This document shows, in pieces, positions 1 to 6,893 of a stretch of 10,335 nt of DNA. Under the pieces are notes generated by a model. It was not told the DNA's origin. It saw only the letters and a program-made list of their open reading frames with translations, and did no database searches. Each line of letters opens with the position of its first letter. Within the stretch, counting starts at the first letter, position 1. Position numbers and translations under genes: made by a program. Location of the stretch: positions 1 through 10,335 of the forward strand of contig JAWXCM010000091.1 in assembly GCA_034408745.1 (NCBI GenBank), given 5' to 3'. Source of the DNA: JAWXCM01 sp034408745. GTDB taxonomy: Bacteria; Acidobacteriota; Terriglobia; Bryobacterales; Bryobacteraceae.

Positions 1-811
1 GCTCCTGCAGCACGCCCACCATCTCCGGCCCCTGCTGCTGCGTCAACAGATCGATCGCCTGGGTCCGAATCCCCGGATTATCGTCGGTGAGCAGCACCTG
101 CCCGAGCACTCGTCGCGTTTCGCCATCCGTCCTGCCTCGAAGCGCTTCCAAAGCTTTCAGCCGAACGCCTGGATTCGGGTCGTTCTGCAGCGCCGAAAGC
201 AGCGCCCGCCGAACCTCAGCCGATGATGCCGACTGCCCCTTCAGCAAGTCGAGCGTCTCCACACGAACGCCCGGATCGTTGGCTTCTCGCGTTGCGGCCA
301 CCAAAAGACTGCGGATCCGGTTGTCCTGAAGGCCACCTTCCAAAACTCGCTGCGTCACTTCTTCCACCACGATCTGAACCCGACCCGCGCCGTCCGGTTG
401 CACGAACCGAACCCGCGTCGCCGCCGGAACGCCACTGGCCATCCGAAAAGCGCCTGATCCAACCTCGGCAGGCAATCCTCGGCCCGCCAGGAATCCCACG
501 GTCAGCAGTGCCATCGCCGCGGCCGGTTTCCACCATACCGCTGCCTGCGGCCATGACCATGAGCGCTTCGTCCGCGATTCGCCAGTCGCTGCCACATTCA
601 GCCGCAACCGCCTCCGCGCGTCCACCAGTAAAGCAGCTGGAACGTCCGCTTCAGCCGCATCGAGATGCGTGTGCAGAGCCTTTGCCCGAGCCAGCTCACC
701 CTGGCACACCTCGCAGGTGTCCAGATGTTGCTGGACGTTTTCCTCTTCGTCGAACGTGAGCTCGCCGTAAAGCATAAGCGGTATCTGTCGTACCGTTGTG
801 TCGCAATTCAT
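1..811 (-). CDS. Membrane anti-sigma factor with zinc-finger and HEAT repeats (3' part missing)
   Basis: Probable anti-sigma factor that holds the ECF sigma factor encoded just upstream. The frame is open from an ATG at 811 to the window edge, giving 270 residues and no stop. Its ATG overlaps the sigma gene's TGA (ATGA), so the two are translationally coupled. Residues 1-40 carry a zf-HC2-type motif: Cys3, then His29-x3-Cys33-x2-Cys36. A single hydrophobic segment at about 96-111, following a Trp/Lys-rich stretch, should cross the inner membrane. From about 178 to the edge there are HEAT-like units of roughly 33 residues, each opening with a D/N-P-G-V/I-R motif (178-183, 213-217, 245-249), predicted to lie outside the cytoplasm. 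The zinc motif and coupling make the anti-sigma role likely. What the HEAT part binds is unknown. The C-terminus lies beyond the window. Confidence 0.85.
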   Translation of the reverse strand, partial: MNCDTTVRQIPLMLYGELTFDEEENVQQHLDTCEVCQGELARAKALHTHLDAAEADVPAALLVDARRRLRLNVAATGESRTKRSWSWPQAAVWWKPAAAMALLTVGFLAGRGLPAEVGSGAFRMASGVPAATRVRFVQPDGAGRVQIVVEEVTQRVLEGGLQDNRIRSLLVAATREANDPGVRVETLDLLKGQSASSAEVRRALLSALQNDPNPGVRLKALEALRGRTDGETRRVLGQVLLTDDNPGIRTQAIDLLTQQQGPEMVGVLQE

Positions 812-1431
812 ACAAATTCCCCCAGAGCGGCCCGCATCTTCTGCGTGGCTCTGAACAAACAATTTTTGGCGGCTTCCTCTGTTGTCCCGAGGACTTCTCC
901 GATCGCACGCAAACGCATGCCCTGGTAATGCCGCATCTCAAAAACCATGCGCTCCCGCGGCGTCAGCTCATCCAGCGCCATCCGGATCTTTGCGTTTAGT
1001 TGGCTTGAAAACAGCTTCCGCTGCGGGTCGCCTTCCGCCCGGTCTTCTGCCAGGATCTCCATCCGGTCCACCACTCCGTCGGGCGTGCTGATAGTGGTCG
1101 GCTCCTCTTTCCGAACCTTGCGTTTCCGCAGCTGGTCCAGGCAGAGGTTCGTCACAATTCGGTACAGCCAGGTATGAAAACTACAGTCGAAACGGAACGT
1201 GTGCAGGTTTTTGTACACCCGCAGAAAGGCTTCCTGGTAGACATCGCTGGCGTCTTCGGCTGACCGCAGCAGGTTCAGGGCGAGCCTGAGCACACCCTGA
1301 TCGTAGGACTGGACCAGCTTCTCAAAAGCGTACTGGTCGCCAGCCTGCGCAGCTCGGATTAGTGCAGCCTCATCCACCGCGAGGTACGCCTTCGCGCCCA
1401 CCGCCGCTACTGCGTGACCTTGTCCGTTCAA
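808..1431 (-). CDS. ECF (RpoE-like) RNA polymerase sigma factor
   Basis: Group 4 (extracytoplasmic function) sigma-70 factor of about 207 residues, which directs RNA polymerase to a dedicated promoter set. Region 2 spans about 24-105 and includes the -10-recognition stretch with D60, D63, Q66, E67 and the W88-L-Y-R-I core. A charged linker follows, and region 4 (helix-turn-helix, about 143-203) contains the L-T-P-R-E-R motif. The start is uncertain. The longest frame begins with TTG at 1431, preceded by a GGGGAA about 9 nt upstream; no ATG lies in frame. GTG codons at residues 11 and 19 are alternatives, and the conserved domain begins only after residue 20. It is followed directly by its probable anti-sigma factor through an ATGA overlap. 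Its regulon cannot be read from the window, and I found no convincing ECF autoregulatory promoter upstream. Confidence 0.93.
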   Translation of the reverse strand: MNGQGHAVAAVGAKAYLAVDEAALIRAAQAGDQYAFEKLVQSYDQGVLRLALNLLRSAEDASDVYQEAFLRVYKNLHTFRFDCSFHTWLYRIVTNLCLDQLRKRKVRKEEPTTISTPDGVVDRMEILAEDRAEGDPQRKLFSSQLNAKIRMALDELTPRERMVFEMRHYQGMRLRAIGEVLGTTEEAAKNCLFRATQKMRAALGEFV

Positions 1432-1469
1432 ATTGGCCCATTCCCCGATGACGAGCTTTTAGACGGGCG

Positions 1470-1491
1470 CCGGGCAAAAACGTGAGCCCGG
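1470..1491 (-). terminator. Short GC hairpin after the DUF420 gene, possible weak terminator
   Basis: A perfect 6-bp inverted repeat (CCGGGC at 1470-1475, GCCCGG at 1486-1491) encloses a 10-nt loop that carries the T run. It starts 8 nt after the DUF420 stop and lies 38 nt before the sigma factor start. There is no T tract after the stem on either strand, so it is not a classical intrinsic terminator. It could slow or partly end transcription between the oxidase assembly genes and the sigma factor gene, or have no role. Confidence 0.25.
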
Positions 1492-1499
1492 TATTGGAG

Positions 1500-1913
1500 T
1501 TACATTACGTACAGCATCCAGTAAACCACCACACCGGTCACGCTGACATACAGCCAGATCGGGAGTGTCCACCGCGCAATCTTCCTGTGCGAGGCATACT
1601 GGCCCGCCAGTCCCCGGCGCAGTGAAAGGATGGCGAGCACCGGAACAGCCGCCGCCAGAATGGTATGCGTCAGCAAAATGCTGAGGTAAACCTGTCGAAT
1701 CAGACCCGTTCGCTCGAATCGCACCGAGCCCACCTGGAAGTGGTACGTAAGATAGCTCACCAGAAAAACGCACGAAACCCCGAAAGCCGTCAGCATGACC
1801 TTACGGTGCGCCTGAATCTTCTTCTGCCGGATCAGGACGTAGGCAATCACCAGCAGCACAGCGGCCGTGGCGTTCAGGAAGGCGTTCAAAGTAGGGAGGT
1901 CGCGAGCCGTCAT
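1500..1913 (-). CDS. DUF420 (CtaM/YozB-type) cytochrome oxidase assembly membrane protein
   Basis: Integral membrane protein of 137 residues with four predicted helices (about 10-28, 40-57, 76-97, 115-136). It belongs by sequence character to DUF420, the family of staphylococcal CtaM and Bacillus YozB, which is needed for haem-A-type terminal oxidase maturation. Visible features are His36 (in A-H-R-K), His58 (in S-Y-L-T-Y-H), His83 (in L-L-T-H-T) and His109 (in H-R-K-I-A-R-W), placed near helix ends and plausibly haem- or metal-binding. The frame is open up to 2027, but the upstream part is read through the GC hairpin region and is not protein-like; ATG at 1913 gives the usual family length. 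No clear ribosome binding site precedes it. It lies downstream of ctaB and the SCO gene on the same strand, which supports the role. The exact biochemical activity of the family is unsettled. Confidence 0.85.
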   Translation of the reverse strand: MTARDLPTLNAFLNATAAVLLVIAYVLIRQKKIQAHRKVMLTAFGVSCVFLVSYLTYHFQVGSVRFERTGLIRQVYLSILLTHTILAAAVPVLAILSLRRGLAGQYASHRKIARWTLPIWLYVSVTGVVVYWMLYVM

Positions 1914-1964
1914 ATAGTTAAATCCAGCCAAGTCACCTTGCGAAACACAGCACATCAAAAGCAC

Positions 1965-2020
1965 AAAAAAGGGGGGGCAGGACCCAAGGCCTGCGGCGGG
2001 TCCCCAGACCCGCCTGCCCC
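1965..2020 (-). terminator. Double GC hairpin with T tract after the SCO gene
   Basis: Read on the minus strand, this begins 4 nt past the SCO stop codon. A perfect 8-bp stem with a 4-nt loop (GGCGGGTC at 1995-2002, GACCCGCC at 2007-2014) comes first. A second stem (GCAGG/CCTGC, 1977-1981 with 1989-1993) follows, then a run of C and six T residues (1965-1970), as in an intrinsic terminator. An alternative long pairing joins GGGGCAGG (1974-1981) to CCTGCCCC (2013-2020). It probably ends or attenuates transcription of ctaB-SCO before the DUF420 gene. The tandem, mutually exclusive palindromes also resemble an intergenic REP-type element; copy number would tell the two apart. Confidence 0.55.
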
Positions 2021-2023
2021 ACC

Positions 2024-2584
2024 TCACGAACCTTCCTTCAACACTGTCTGGATGTCCGCAACCAGTTGCCGAGTCATTTCCGTATCGGAGCTGTCGTAAA
2101 ACCCGCGAATCCGCCCCGTCTTGTCGACCAGCGTGAACCGAGTCGAATGAGTCAGCGATCCGTCAATCTCGCCTGCATAAAACGGACCCGCCGCCAGCTT
2201 GTTCAACTCTGCTACCGGGCCTGTAAGAAACCGCCACCGAGCCGAATCCGCACCAAACCGCTTCCCATACGCCGCCAAAACAGCCGGCGTATCCCGAGCC
2301 GGATCGATGGTAAACGACACGAACTGCAATCCCTCAGGCTCGCCCGTCTGCTTCTGCAGCGCGCGAAACTGCGAACTCATGCGCGGACACGGTCCGGCAC
2401 ACGTCGAGAAAATGAAGTTGGCGACCCACACCTTGCCCTTCAGCTCTTTACTGCCGAATGGCGCGCCTGTTTGATCTGTAAGTTGAAACTCGGGAAGTAA
2501 CGCGTAGGTGGGAATCAGAGGGCCGCGCGAACAACCGGCCGCGCCAAGCAGCAATAAGCAGAAAAGAAAAACCCGCGGCGTCAC
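2024..2584 (-). CDS. SCO1/SenC-family copper chaperone, lipoprotein
   Basis: Thioredoxin-fold protein of 186 residues that serves CuA-site assembly in cytochrome c oxidase, by copper delivery or thiol reduction. A lipoprotein signal occupies residues 1-18: a short hydrophobic stretch of Phe/Leu, then A-A-G-Cys18, so the mature protein should be anchored on the outer face of the cytoplasmic membrane. The copper ligands of the family are present: Cys62-x3-Cys66 (in S-T-C-A-G-P-C-P-R-M) and His146 (in T-H-S-T-R). D94-P-A-R-D98-T-P is the conserved family segment. The frame is open far upstream (to 2767), but that part overlaps ctaB and is not protein-like. The GTG at 2584 overlaps the ctaB stop (GTGA) and places the signal peptide correctly. 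A terminator-like hairpin follows the stop. Confidence 0.93.
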   Translation of the reverse strand: MTPRVFLFCLLLLGAAGCSRGPLIPTYALLPEFQLTDQTGAPFGSKELKGKVWVANFIFSTCAGPCPRMSSQFRALQKQTGEPEGLQFVSFTIDPARDTPAVLAAYGKRFGADSARWRFLTGPVAELNKLAAGPFYAGEIDGSLTHSTRFTLVDKTGRIRGFYDSSDTEMTRQLVADIQTVLKEGS

Positions 2585-3435
2585 AACCGCGTATGATCGG
2601 CCAGCAGCAGCACGTACAGCAGCGGCAGATACACAATGGAGGCCATCAGCACAGCGCGAGCCCGCAGCAGGGTTCGTTCGCGGCTCACACGGAAACCGTA
2701 CCAAAGGTACATCATCCCAAGCAGCAGCGCCCCAACGCCATACACATTTCCAGTCATGCCGAGCCATGTGGGCACCAGGCTCACCGGAATCAGGATCAGT
2801 CCCGTAATCAGAATCTGACGTACTGTGCGCTCACCCGTGCGATCCACCACCGGCAGCATCCGGATACCGGCGCGCCCGTAATCCTCGCGATACAGCCAGG
2901 CAATCGAGTAGAAGTGCGGAAACTGCCAGAAAAACAGGATCGCGAACAGCGCCAGCGCTTCCCAGTTCAGCTGCCCGTGAGCCGCCGCATACCCGATCAC
3001 CGGAGGCATTGCACCCGGAAACGCGCCGACGGTCGTCGAATGCGGAGTCACGCGCTTCAACGGCGTGTACACAAACAGGTAACTGGCCAACGTAACCGCG
3101 CCCAGCAGAGCCGTCGTCAGATTCGCACCCAGCCACAATTCCAGAAAGCCGAGCACCGACAATGTGACAGCAAACCAGAATGCACGCTTCGCCGTGATCG
3201 TCCCCGATGGCAGCGGACGATGCTTTGTCCGGTTCATCCGGGCATCCGCATCCCGTTCCATCCACTGGTTCAAAGCCGCCGTGCCCGACGCAATCAGCCC
3301 CGTCCCGACAATCGTGTGCAGCAAAACCAGCCAGTTCCAGCCGCCCGCCTGGGCGCCGAAGAAGAAACCAACTCCCGTGCTCATCAGGATGAGCCAGGTA
3401 ATGCGTGGTTTCGTCAACTGTACGTAATCGTTCAT
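2581..3435 (-). CDS. ctaB: Protohaem IX farnesyltransferase (haem O synthase)
   Basis: UbiA-superfamily prenyltransferase that adds a farnesyl group to haem B, giving haem O for haem-copper oxidases. It is a polytopic inner-membrane enzyme of 284 residues with about nine predicted helices. Diagnostic segments are L-T-K-P-R-I at 7-12, the first Asp-rich site N56-Q-W-M-E-R-D62-A-D64 followed by R-P-L-P-S-G (73-78), Y-T-P-L-K-R at 123-128, G-A-F-P-G-A-M-P-P at 137-145, W-Q-F-P-H-F at 170-175 and the second site Y-R-E-D-Y-G-R-A-G-I at 182-191. The frame extends to an ATG at 3483, but family members start shortly before the L-T-K-P-R motif, and the extension overlaps a good promoter match, so ATG 3435 is preferred. 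It is the first gene of the minus-strand assembly cluster and overlaps the SCO gene by 4 bp. Also called cyoE. Confidence 0.95.
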   Translation of the reverse strand: MNDYVQLTKPRITWLILMSTGVGFFFGAQAGGWNWLVLLHTIVGTGLIASGTAALNQWMERDADARMNRTKHRPLPSGTITAKRAFWFAVTLSVLGFLELWLGANLTTALLGAVTLASYLFVYTPLKRVTPHSTTVGAFPGAMPPVIGYAAAHGQLNWEALALFAILFFWQFPHFYSIAWLYREDYGRAGIRMLPVVDRTGERTVRQILITGLILIPVSLVPTWLGMTGNVYGVGALLLGMMYLWYGFRVSRERTLLRARAVLMASIVYLPLLYVLLLADHTRL

Positions 3436-3446
3436 TTGGGAAGACA

Positions 3447-3477
3447 ATATTAAGCTGACGCAGCCGGACGCCGTCAA
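3447..3477 (-). promoter_or_regulatory. Candidate sigma-70 promoter of ctaB
   Basis: On the minus strand TTGACG (3477-3472, five of six matches to the -35 consensus) and TAATAT (3452-3447, four of six to -10) are separated by 19 nt. The spacing is long. Transcription would begin about 5 nt before the ctaB ATG, giving an almost leaderless message, in line with the absence of a ribosome binding site there. It is a pattern match only. Confidence 0.3.
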
Positions 3478-3625
3478 TTGCATTCTACATCAAGGAGCAC
3501 AGCGAGTTCTCGCGAAAGTGTACGAATTCTGCTCTTACCAGATTGGAGTCAAACACACCAACTAAGGATGCGACAAATCCTCGCCGCCGTTTCCGCTTGC
3601 CAACGGGCAGCAAAACGAGTAACTT

Positions 3626-3630
3626 AGAGG
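3626..3630 (+). promoter_or_regulatory. Ribosome binding site of the isocitrate dehydrogenase gene
   Basis: AGAGG lies 8 nt before the ATG at 3639. It fixes that ATG as the start, against the longer open frame that begins at 3543. Confidence 0.75.
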
Positions 3631-3638
3631 TTTCACAA

Positions 3639-5093
3639 ATGGCAACGACTACCCCTGTCACAGTCGCGCACGGCGACGGCATCGGCCCGGAGATCATGGA
3701 TGCCACTCTGCAGATCATCCAGGCCGGTGGAGCCCGCCTCGACATTGAAACCATCGACATCGGCGAGAAGGTTTACCTGGCTGGCAACTCCGCTGGAATT
3801 GCCGACAGCGCCTGGGAATCCCTCCGGCGTACAAAGGTCTTCCTCAAGGCGCCTATCACCACGCCCCAGGGCGGCGGCTTCAAAAGCCTGAATGTAACCA
3901 CGCGCAAAATGCTTGGCCTCTACGCCAACGTCCGTCCGTGCGTGGCCTACCACCCGTTCGTCGACACCCTCCATCCCGGAATGGATGTCGTCATCGTGCG
4001 TGAGAACGAAGAGGACGTCTACGGCGGCATCGAACACCGCCAGTCCAACGACATAACCCAGTGCCTTAAGCTGATCTCCCGCAGCGGCTGCGAGCGCATC
4101 GTGCGCTATGCCTTCGAATACGCCCGCCGCAACAACCGCAAGAAGGTCACGTGCTTCACGAAAGACAACATCATGAAGATCACGGACGGCCTGTTCCACA
4201 AGGTGTTCGATGAGATCGCGGCCGAATACACCGACCTCGTAAACGAGCACTGGATCGTCGACATCGGCGCAGCCAAACTCGCGGACACCCCGACAGCCTT
4301 CGACGTCCTCGTCATGCCGAACCTCTATGGCGACATCCTGTCCGACGTGGCCGCCCAGATCGCCGGCTCAGTTGGACTCGCCGGATCGGCCAATATAGGC
4401 ATGAAATACGCCATGTTCGAAGCGATCCATGGCTCCGCCCCGCGCCGCGCGGGACAAAACCTGGCCAACCCCACAGGGCTCCTCATGGGCGCCATCATGA
4501 TGCTGGTCCACATCGGTCAGGCCGATGTGGCCGAGCGCGTCCACAACGCCTGGCTCCGCACCATCGAAGAAGGCATCCATACCTACGACATCTTCACTGA
4601 GGGCATCAGCAAACAGAAGGTCGGCACCAAAGAATTCGCCAACGCCGTCTCGGAGCGCATCGGCCAGACGCCCCAGACCCTCAAGACCGTCGCCTACAAC
4701 AACCCGTCCACCGAAAAAACGGTAGAGCGCATCGACACCCGTCCCCGCCAGAAGAAGGACATGGTCGGCATCGACATCTTCCTCGACTGGACCGCTGGCA
4801 CCCCCGACGAACTCGGCGCCGCACTCCAGCAACTCACTGGCGAAGAGCTGAAGCTCATCATGCTCAGCAACCGCGGAACCAAGGTGTGGCCCAACGGCTT
4901 CCCCGACACCCTTACCTGCGACACATGGCGCTGCCGCTTTATGTCCGTCCAGGGTCCGAACGCCAACGTCAGCCACCAGCAGATCATCGATCTGCTCAGC
5001 CGCATCCGCACCGCAGGATACGACTTCGTCAAAATGGAGTCGCTCTGCAACTTCGACGGTCAGGCTGGCTACTCACTCGGTCAGGGCCAGTAA
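3639..5093 (+). CDS. icd: Isocitrate dehydrogenase, Rickettsia/Thermus type with C-terminal domain
   Basis: Oxidatively decarboxylates isocitrate to 2-oxoglutarate in the TCA cycle. The protein has 484 residues, close to the 480-500 of the Rickettsia and Thermus thermophilus enzymes and longer than the E. coli type, because of an extra C-terminal domain (about 375-484, ending in D-G-Q-A-G-Y-S-L-G-Q-G-Q). Visible sites are H-G-D-G-I-G-P-E (11-18), the isocitrate-binding stretch N85-V-T-T-R-K-M with Y95-A-N-V-R-P, V-R-E-N-E-E-D-V-Y (120-128), the catalytic Lys in T-K175-D-N-I-M-K180, metal-binding Asp residues in G-D232-I-L-S-D236, and the coenzyme loop H264-G-S-A-P-R269-R270-A-G. R269-R270 occupy the positions of E. 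coli Lys344-Tyr345 (NADP type); the Rickettsia enzyme, as I recall it, has Asp-Ile (NAD type). NADP use is therefore more likely but untested. Probably the first gene of an operon with purE and purK; 15 nt separate it from purE. Confidence 0.95.
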   Translation: MATTTPVTVAHGDGIGPEIMDATLQIIQAGGARLDIETIDIGEKVYLAGNSAGIADSAWESLRRTKVFLKAPITTPQGGGFKSLNVTTRKMLGLYANVRPCVAYHPFVDTLHPGMDVVIVRENEEDVYGGIEHRQSNDITQCLKLISRSGCERIVRYAFEYARRNNRKKVTCFTKDNIMKITDGLFHKVFDEIAAEYTDLVNEHWIVDIGAAKLADTPTAFDVLVMPNLYGDILSDVAAQIAGSVGLAGSANIGMKYAMFEAIHGSAPRRAGQNLANPTGLLMGAIMMLVHIGQADVAERVHNAWLRTIEEGIHTYDIFTEGISKQKVGTKEFANAVSERIGQTPQTLKTVAYNNPSTEKTVERIDTRPRQKKDMVGIDIFLDWTAGTPDELGAALQQLTGEELKLIMLSNRGTKVWPNGFPDTLTCDTWRCRFMSVQGPNANVSHQQIIDLLSRIRTAGYDFVKMESLCNFDGQAGYSLGQGQ

Positions 5094-5108
5094 GGGCCGG
5101 GTCCTGAC

Positions 5109-5591
5109 ATGCCTGCCTTAGTCGGGGTGATCATGGGCAGCAGGTCGGACTGGGAGACAATGCGGCACGCCGCCGACACGCTCAACCAGTTCGAAGTCGA
5201 GCACGAATGCCGCGTTGTTTCCGCGCACCGTACGCCCGGCCTGCTGACCGAATACGCCACTGACGCCCAGTCCCGCGGCATCCGCGTCATCATCGCCGGA
5301 GCCGGAGGCGCAGCCCATCTCCCGGGCATGGTCGCCGCTCAGACCATTCTTCCAGTCATCGGAGTGCCTGTCCAAAGCCAGGCACTCAATGGCCTCGATT
5401 CCCTCCTTTCCATCGTCCAGATGCCCGGCGGAATCCCCGTCGCCACCGTTGCCATCGGCAAAGCCGGAGCCATCAACGCCGGACTGCTCGCCGTGTCCAT
5501 CCTGGCTCTCGAAGACGCCGTACTCCGCGGCAAACTCGAGGCCTTCCGCCGCGACCAGACCAGCCGGGTCCTCGGCGACTCCCTCCCGTGA
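5109..5591 (+). CDS. purE: N5-carboxyaminoimidazole ribonucleotide mutase
   Basis: Class I PurE. It converts N5-CAIR, made by PurK, to CAIR in de novo purine synthesis, acting in the cytosol as an octamer in known members. The 160-residue length is typical. Motifs seen are G-S-R-S-D (10-14) in the substrate phosphate loop, S-A-H40-R-T-P with the catalytic His (equivalent to E. coli His45), A-G-A-G-G-A-A-H70-L-P-G-M-V-A, and the long conserved run around 91-118 with Q-M-P-G-G-I-P-V-A-T-V-A-I-G. It begins 15 nt after the isocitrate dehydrogenase stop and ends in a GTGA overlap with purK, so both purine genes are coupled. The adjacent purK supports the class I assignment over the class II (AIR carboxylase) form. 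Confidence 0.97.
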   Translation: MPALVGVIMGSRSDWETMRHAADTLNQFEVEHECRVVSAHRTPGLLTEYATDAQSRGIRVIIAGAGGAAHLPGMVAAQTILPVIGVPVQSQALNGLDSLLSIVQMPGGIPVATVAIGKAGAINAGLLAVSILALEDAVLRGKLEAFRRDQTSRVLGDSLP

Positions 5592-6706
5592 AACCAATCC
5601 TGCCCGGCGCGGCCATCGGAGTCCTCGGCAGTGGCCAGCTCGGCCGCATGTTTGCTATCGCAGCGCGTCGCATGGGCTACCGCGTTCACACCTATTCGCC
5701 GGATAACGATACCCCTACCGGCCAGGTAGCGGATGTCGAAATCACCGCGTCTTATGACGACCTCGACCAGGTCCGTGACTTCGCCCGCAACGTCTCAGCC
5801 GTCACGTTCGAGTTCGAAAACGTGCCCGCCGCAACAGCCGCCGCGGCAGCCGAACACTCCTACGTTCGGCCCGCCGGCGACGTCCTGCACGTCACCCAAA
5901 ACCGTCTCCGCGAAAAAACATTTCTGGCGTCCTCTGGCCTCCCCGTCACGCGTTTCTCCGCGGTCTCCACCCTCGCCGACCTTGAAGCGGCGCTCGCCCA
6001 CCAGAAGCCGCCCTGCATCCTCAAAACCGCGGGTTTCGGCTACGACGGCAAGGGGCAGGTCCGCATTCATCACGCCTGGCAGGCCGCCGAAGCGTGGGCA
6101 GCGATGGGCGGCGCAACAGCCGTCCTCGAATCTGTCGTCGACTTCGAAATGGAACTGTCCGTCGTAGCAGCCCGCGGCGTCGACGGTGCTTTCGTACACT
6201 ACGGAGTCGTTCGTAATGAGCACCAGAACGGCATCCTCGACATCACCATCGCACCCGCCGGAGTCGAAGCCCGCATTGAGCGGGAAGCCATCGAAATCAC
6301 TCGCACAGTTCTCGAAAAGCTCAAGGTGGTAGGCGTCCTTTGCGTCGAATTTTTTCTTACCCGGGGCGGCCACCTGCTTATCAATGAGCTCGCTCCCCGG
6401 CCGCATAACAGCGGTCACTTCACCTTCGATGCCTGCGTAACAAGCCAGTTCGAACAGCAGTTGCGGGCCGTTTGTGGTTTCCCTCTCGGATCCACCGAAC
6501 TCTTAAGCCCGGCTGCCATGGCGAACCTTCTTGGCGATTTATGGAGCACGCGAGTCCCCAACTGGCCGGCTGCCTGCGCATCACCCGTCGTCAAACTCCA
6601 CCTGTACGGCAAGCTCGAGCCTCGTCCAGGCCGTAAAATGGGCCATTTGACCGCCCTCGGCGAGCGCGCCGAAGCCACCGTCCGGGAAGCCCGCGCCCGC
6701 CTCTAA
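5588..6706 (+). CDS. purK: 5-(carboxyamino)imidazole ribonucleotide synthase
   Basis: ATP-grasp enzyme that carboxylates AIR with bicarbonate and ATP to N5-CAIR, the substrate of PurE. The protein has 372 residues, normal for PurK. The N-terminal domain opens with G14-S-G-Q-L-G-R-M. The ATP-grasp core has E75-F-E-N-V-P, K110, I-L-K146-T with G-Y152-D-G-K-G-Q157, and N266-E-L-A-P-R-P-H-N-S-G-H277. The C-terminal part has A-M-A-N-L-L-G-D and ends with K350-M-G-H. It starts with GTG at 5588, which overlaps the purE TGA by 4 bp. No intrinsic terminator is obvious after its stop. Confidence 0.97.
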   Translation: MKPILPGAAIGVLGSGQLGRMFAIAARRMGYRVHTYSPDNDTPTGQVADVEITASYDDLDQVRDFARNVSAVTFEFENVPAATAAAAAEHSYVRPAGDVLHVTQNRLREKTFLASSGLPVTRFSAVSTLADLEAALAHQKPPCILKTAGFGYDGKGQVRIHHAWQAAEAWAAMGGATAVLESVVDFEMELSVVAARGVDGAFVHYGVVRNEHQNGILDITIAPAGVEARIEREAIEITRTVLEKLKVVGVLCVEFFLTRGGHLLINELAPRPHNSGHFTFDACVTSQFEQQLRAVCGFPLGSTELLSPAAMANLLGDLWSTRVPNWPAACASPVVKLHLYGKLEPRPGRKMGHLTALGERAEATVREARARL

Positions 6707-6816
6707 AATATAGTTGCCGCGTTTCATTCTGAATCGCGTGTGCCGTTATGGTTCCCAATTTGAAACACACGATGGGACGCCACACGTAAATCGCTGATTC
6801 TACTCCTCTCCCGCAA

Positions 6817-6832
6817 TGGCAATACACCTGCC
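6817..6832 (+). promoter_or_regulatory. Candidate sigma-54 (RpoN) promoter of motA
   Basis: TGGCA-N7-TGCC carries the required GG-N10-GC core of -24/-12 promoters (GG at 6818-6819, GC at 6830-6831). It would start transcription near 6843, about 45 nt before the motA ribosome binding site. Sigma-54 control of flagellar genes is well known in other phyla. I found no sigma-28 match. No enhancer site was identified, so this rests on the core match and position. Confidence 0.4.
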
Positions 6833-6886
6833 TTATGTCCGGCGTATCTGCAATGGTCTGCACGCTTCATGCTGGCAGGCAAACTC

Positions 6887-6893
6887 AAGGAGG
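6887..6893 (+). promoter_or_regulatory. Ribosome binding site of motA
   Basis: AAGGAGG, a near-perfect Shine-Dalgarno sequence, lies 9 nt before the ATG at 6903 and decides that start over the open frame reaching back to 6816. Confidence 0.85.

Larger units (their letters stand above)
3436..3638. other. Divergent intergenic region between ctaB and idh
   Basis: About 200 bp with no gene. It should hold the promoters of both divergent transcripts. The ctaB side has the TTGACG/TAATAT match listed separately. On the idh side I found a ribosome binding site but no promoter that leaves room for a leader. The frame from 3543 into idh is open, but it looks like leader sequence rather than protein. 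Confidence 0.6.

Noticed and set aside
223..759. Plus-strand open frame of 178 codons opposite the anti-sigma gene
   Set aside because: Pro/Arg/Ser-rich antisense product. The minus-strand frame has the zinc motif, membrane segment and HEAT units.
2585..2767. N-terminal extension of the SCO protein
   Set aside because: It lies wholly inside ctaB in another frame and does not look like protein; the GTG at 2584 puts a lipoprotein signal at the start.
2593..3453. Plus-strand open frame of 286 codons opposite ctaB
   Set aside because: Rich in Arg, Gln and His with no family resemblance. It is the antisense shadow of ctaB, whose motifs are clear.
3597..3625. TTGCCA-N17-TAACTT as promoter of the isocitrate dehydrogenase gene
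   Set aside because: The -10 match is only three of six, and transcription would begin after the ribosome binding site at 3626-3630.
3633..4250. Minus-strand open frame of 205 codons inside the isocitrate dehydrogenase gene
   Set aside because: Val/Asp/Gly-rich shadow of a GC-rich gene, with no recognisable domain and no start signal.
5795..6418. Minus-strand open frame of 207 codons opposite purK
   Set aside because: No motif; the purK frame is complete and has all ATP-grasp signatures.
6737..6786. Inverted repeat CGTGTG/CACACG as a purK terminator
   Set aside because: The stem is short, the loops are long and no T tract follows.
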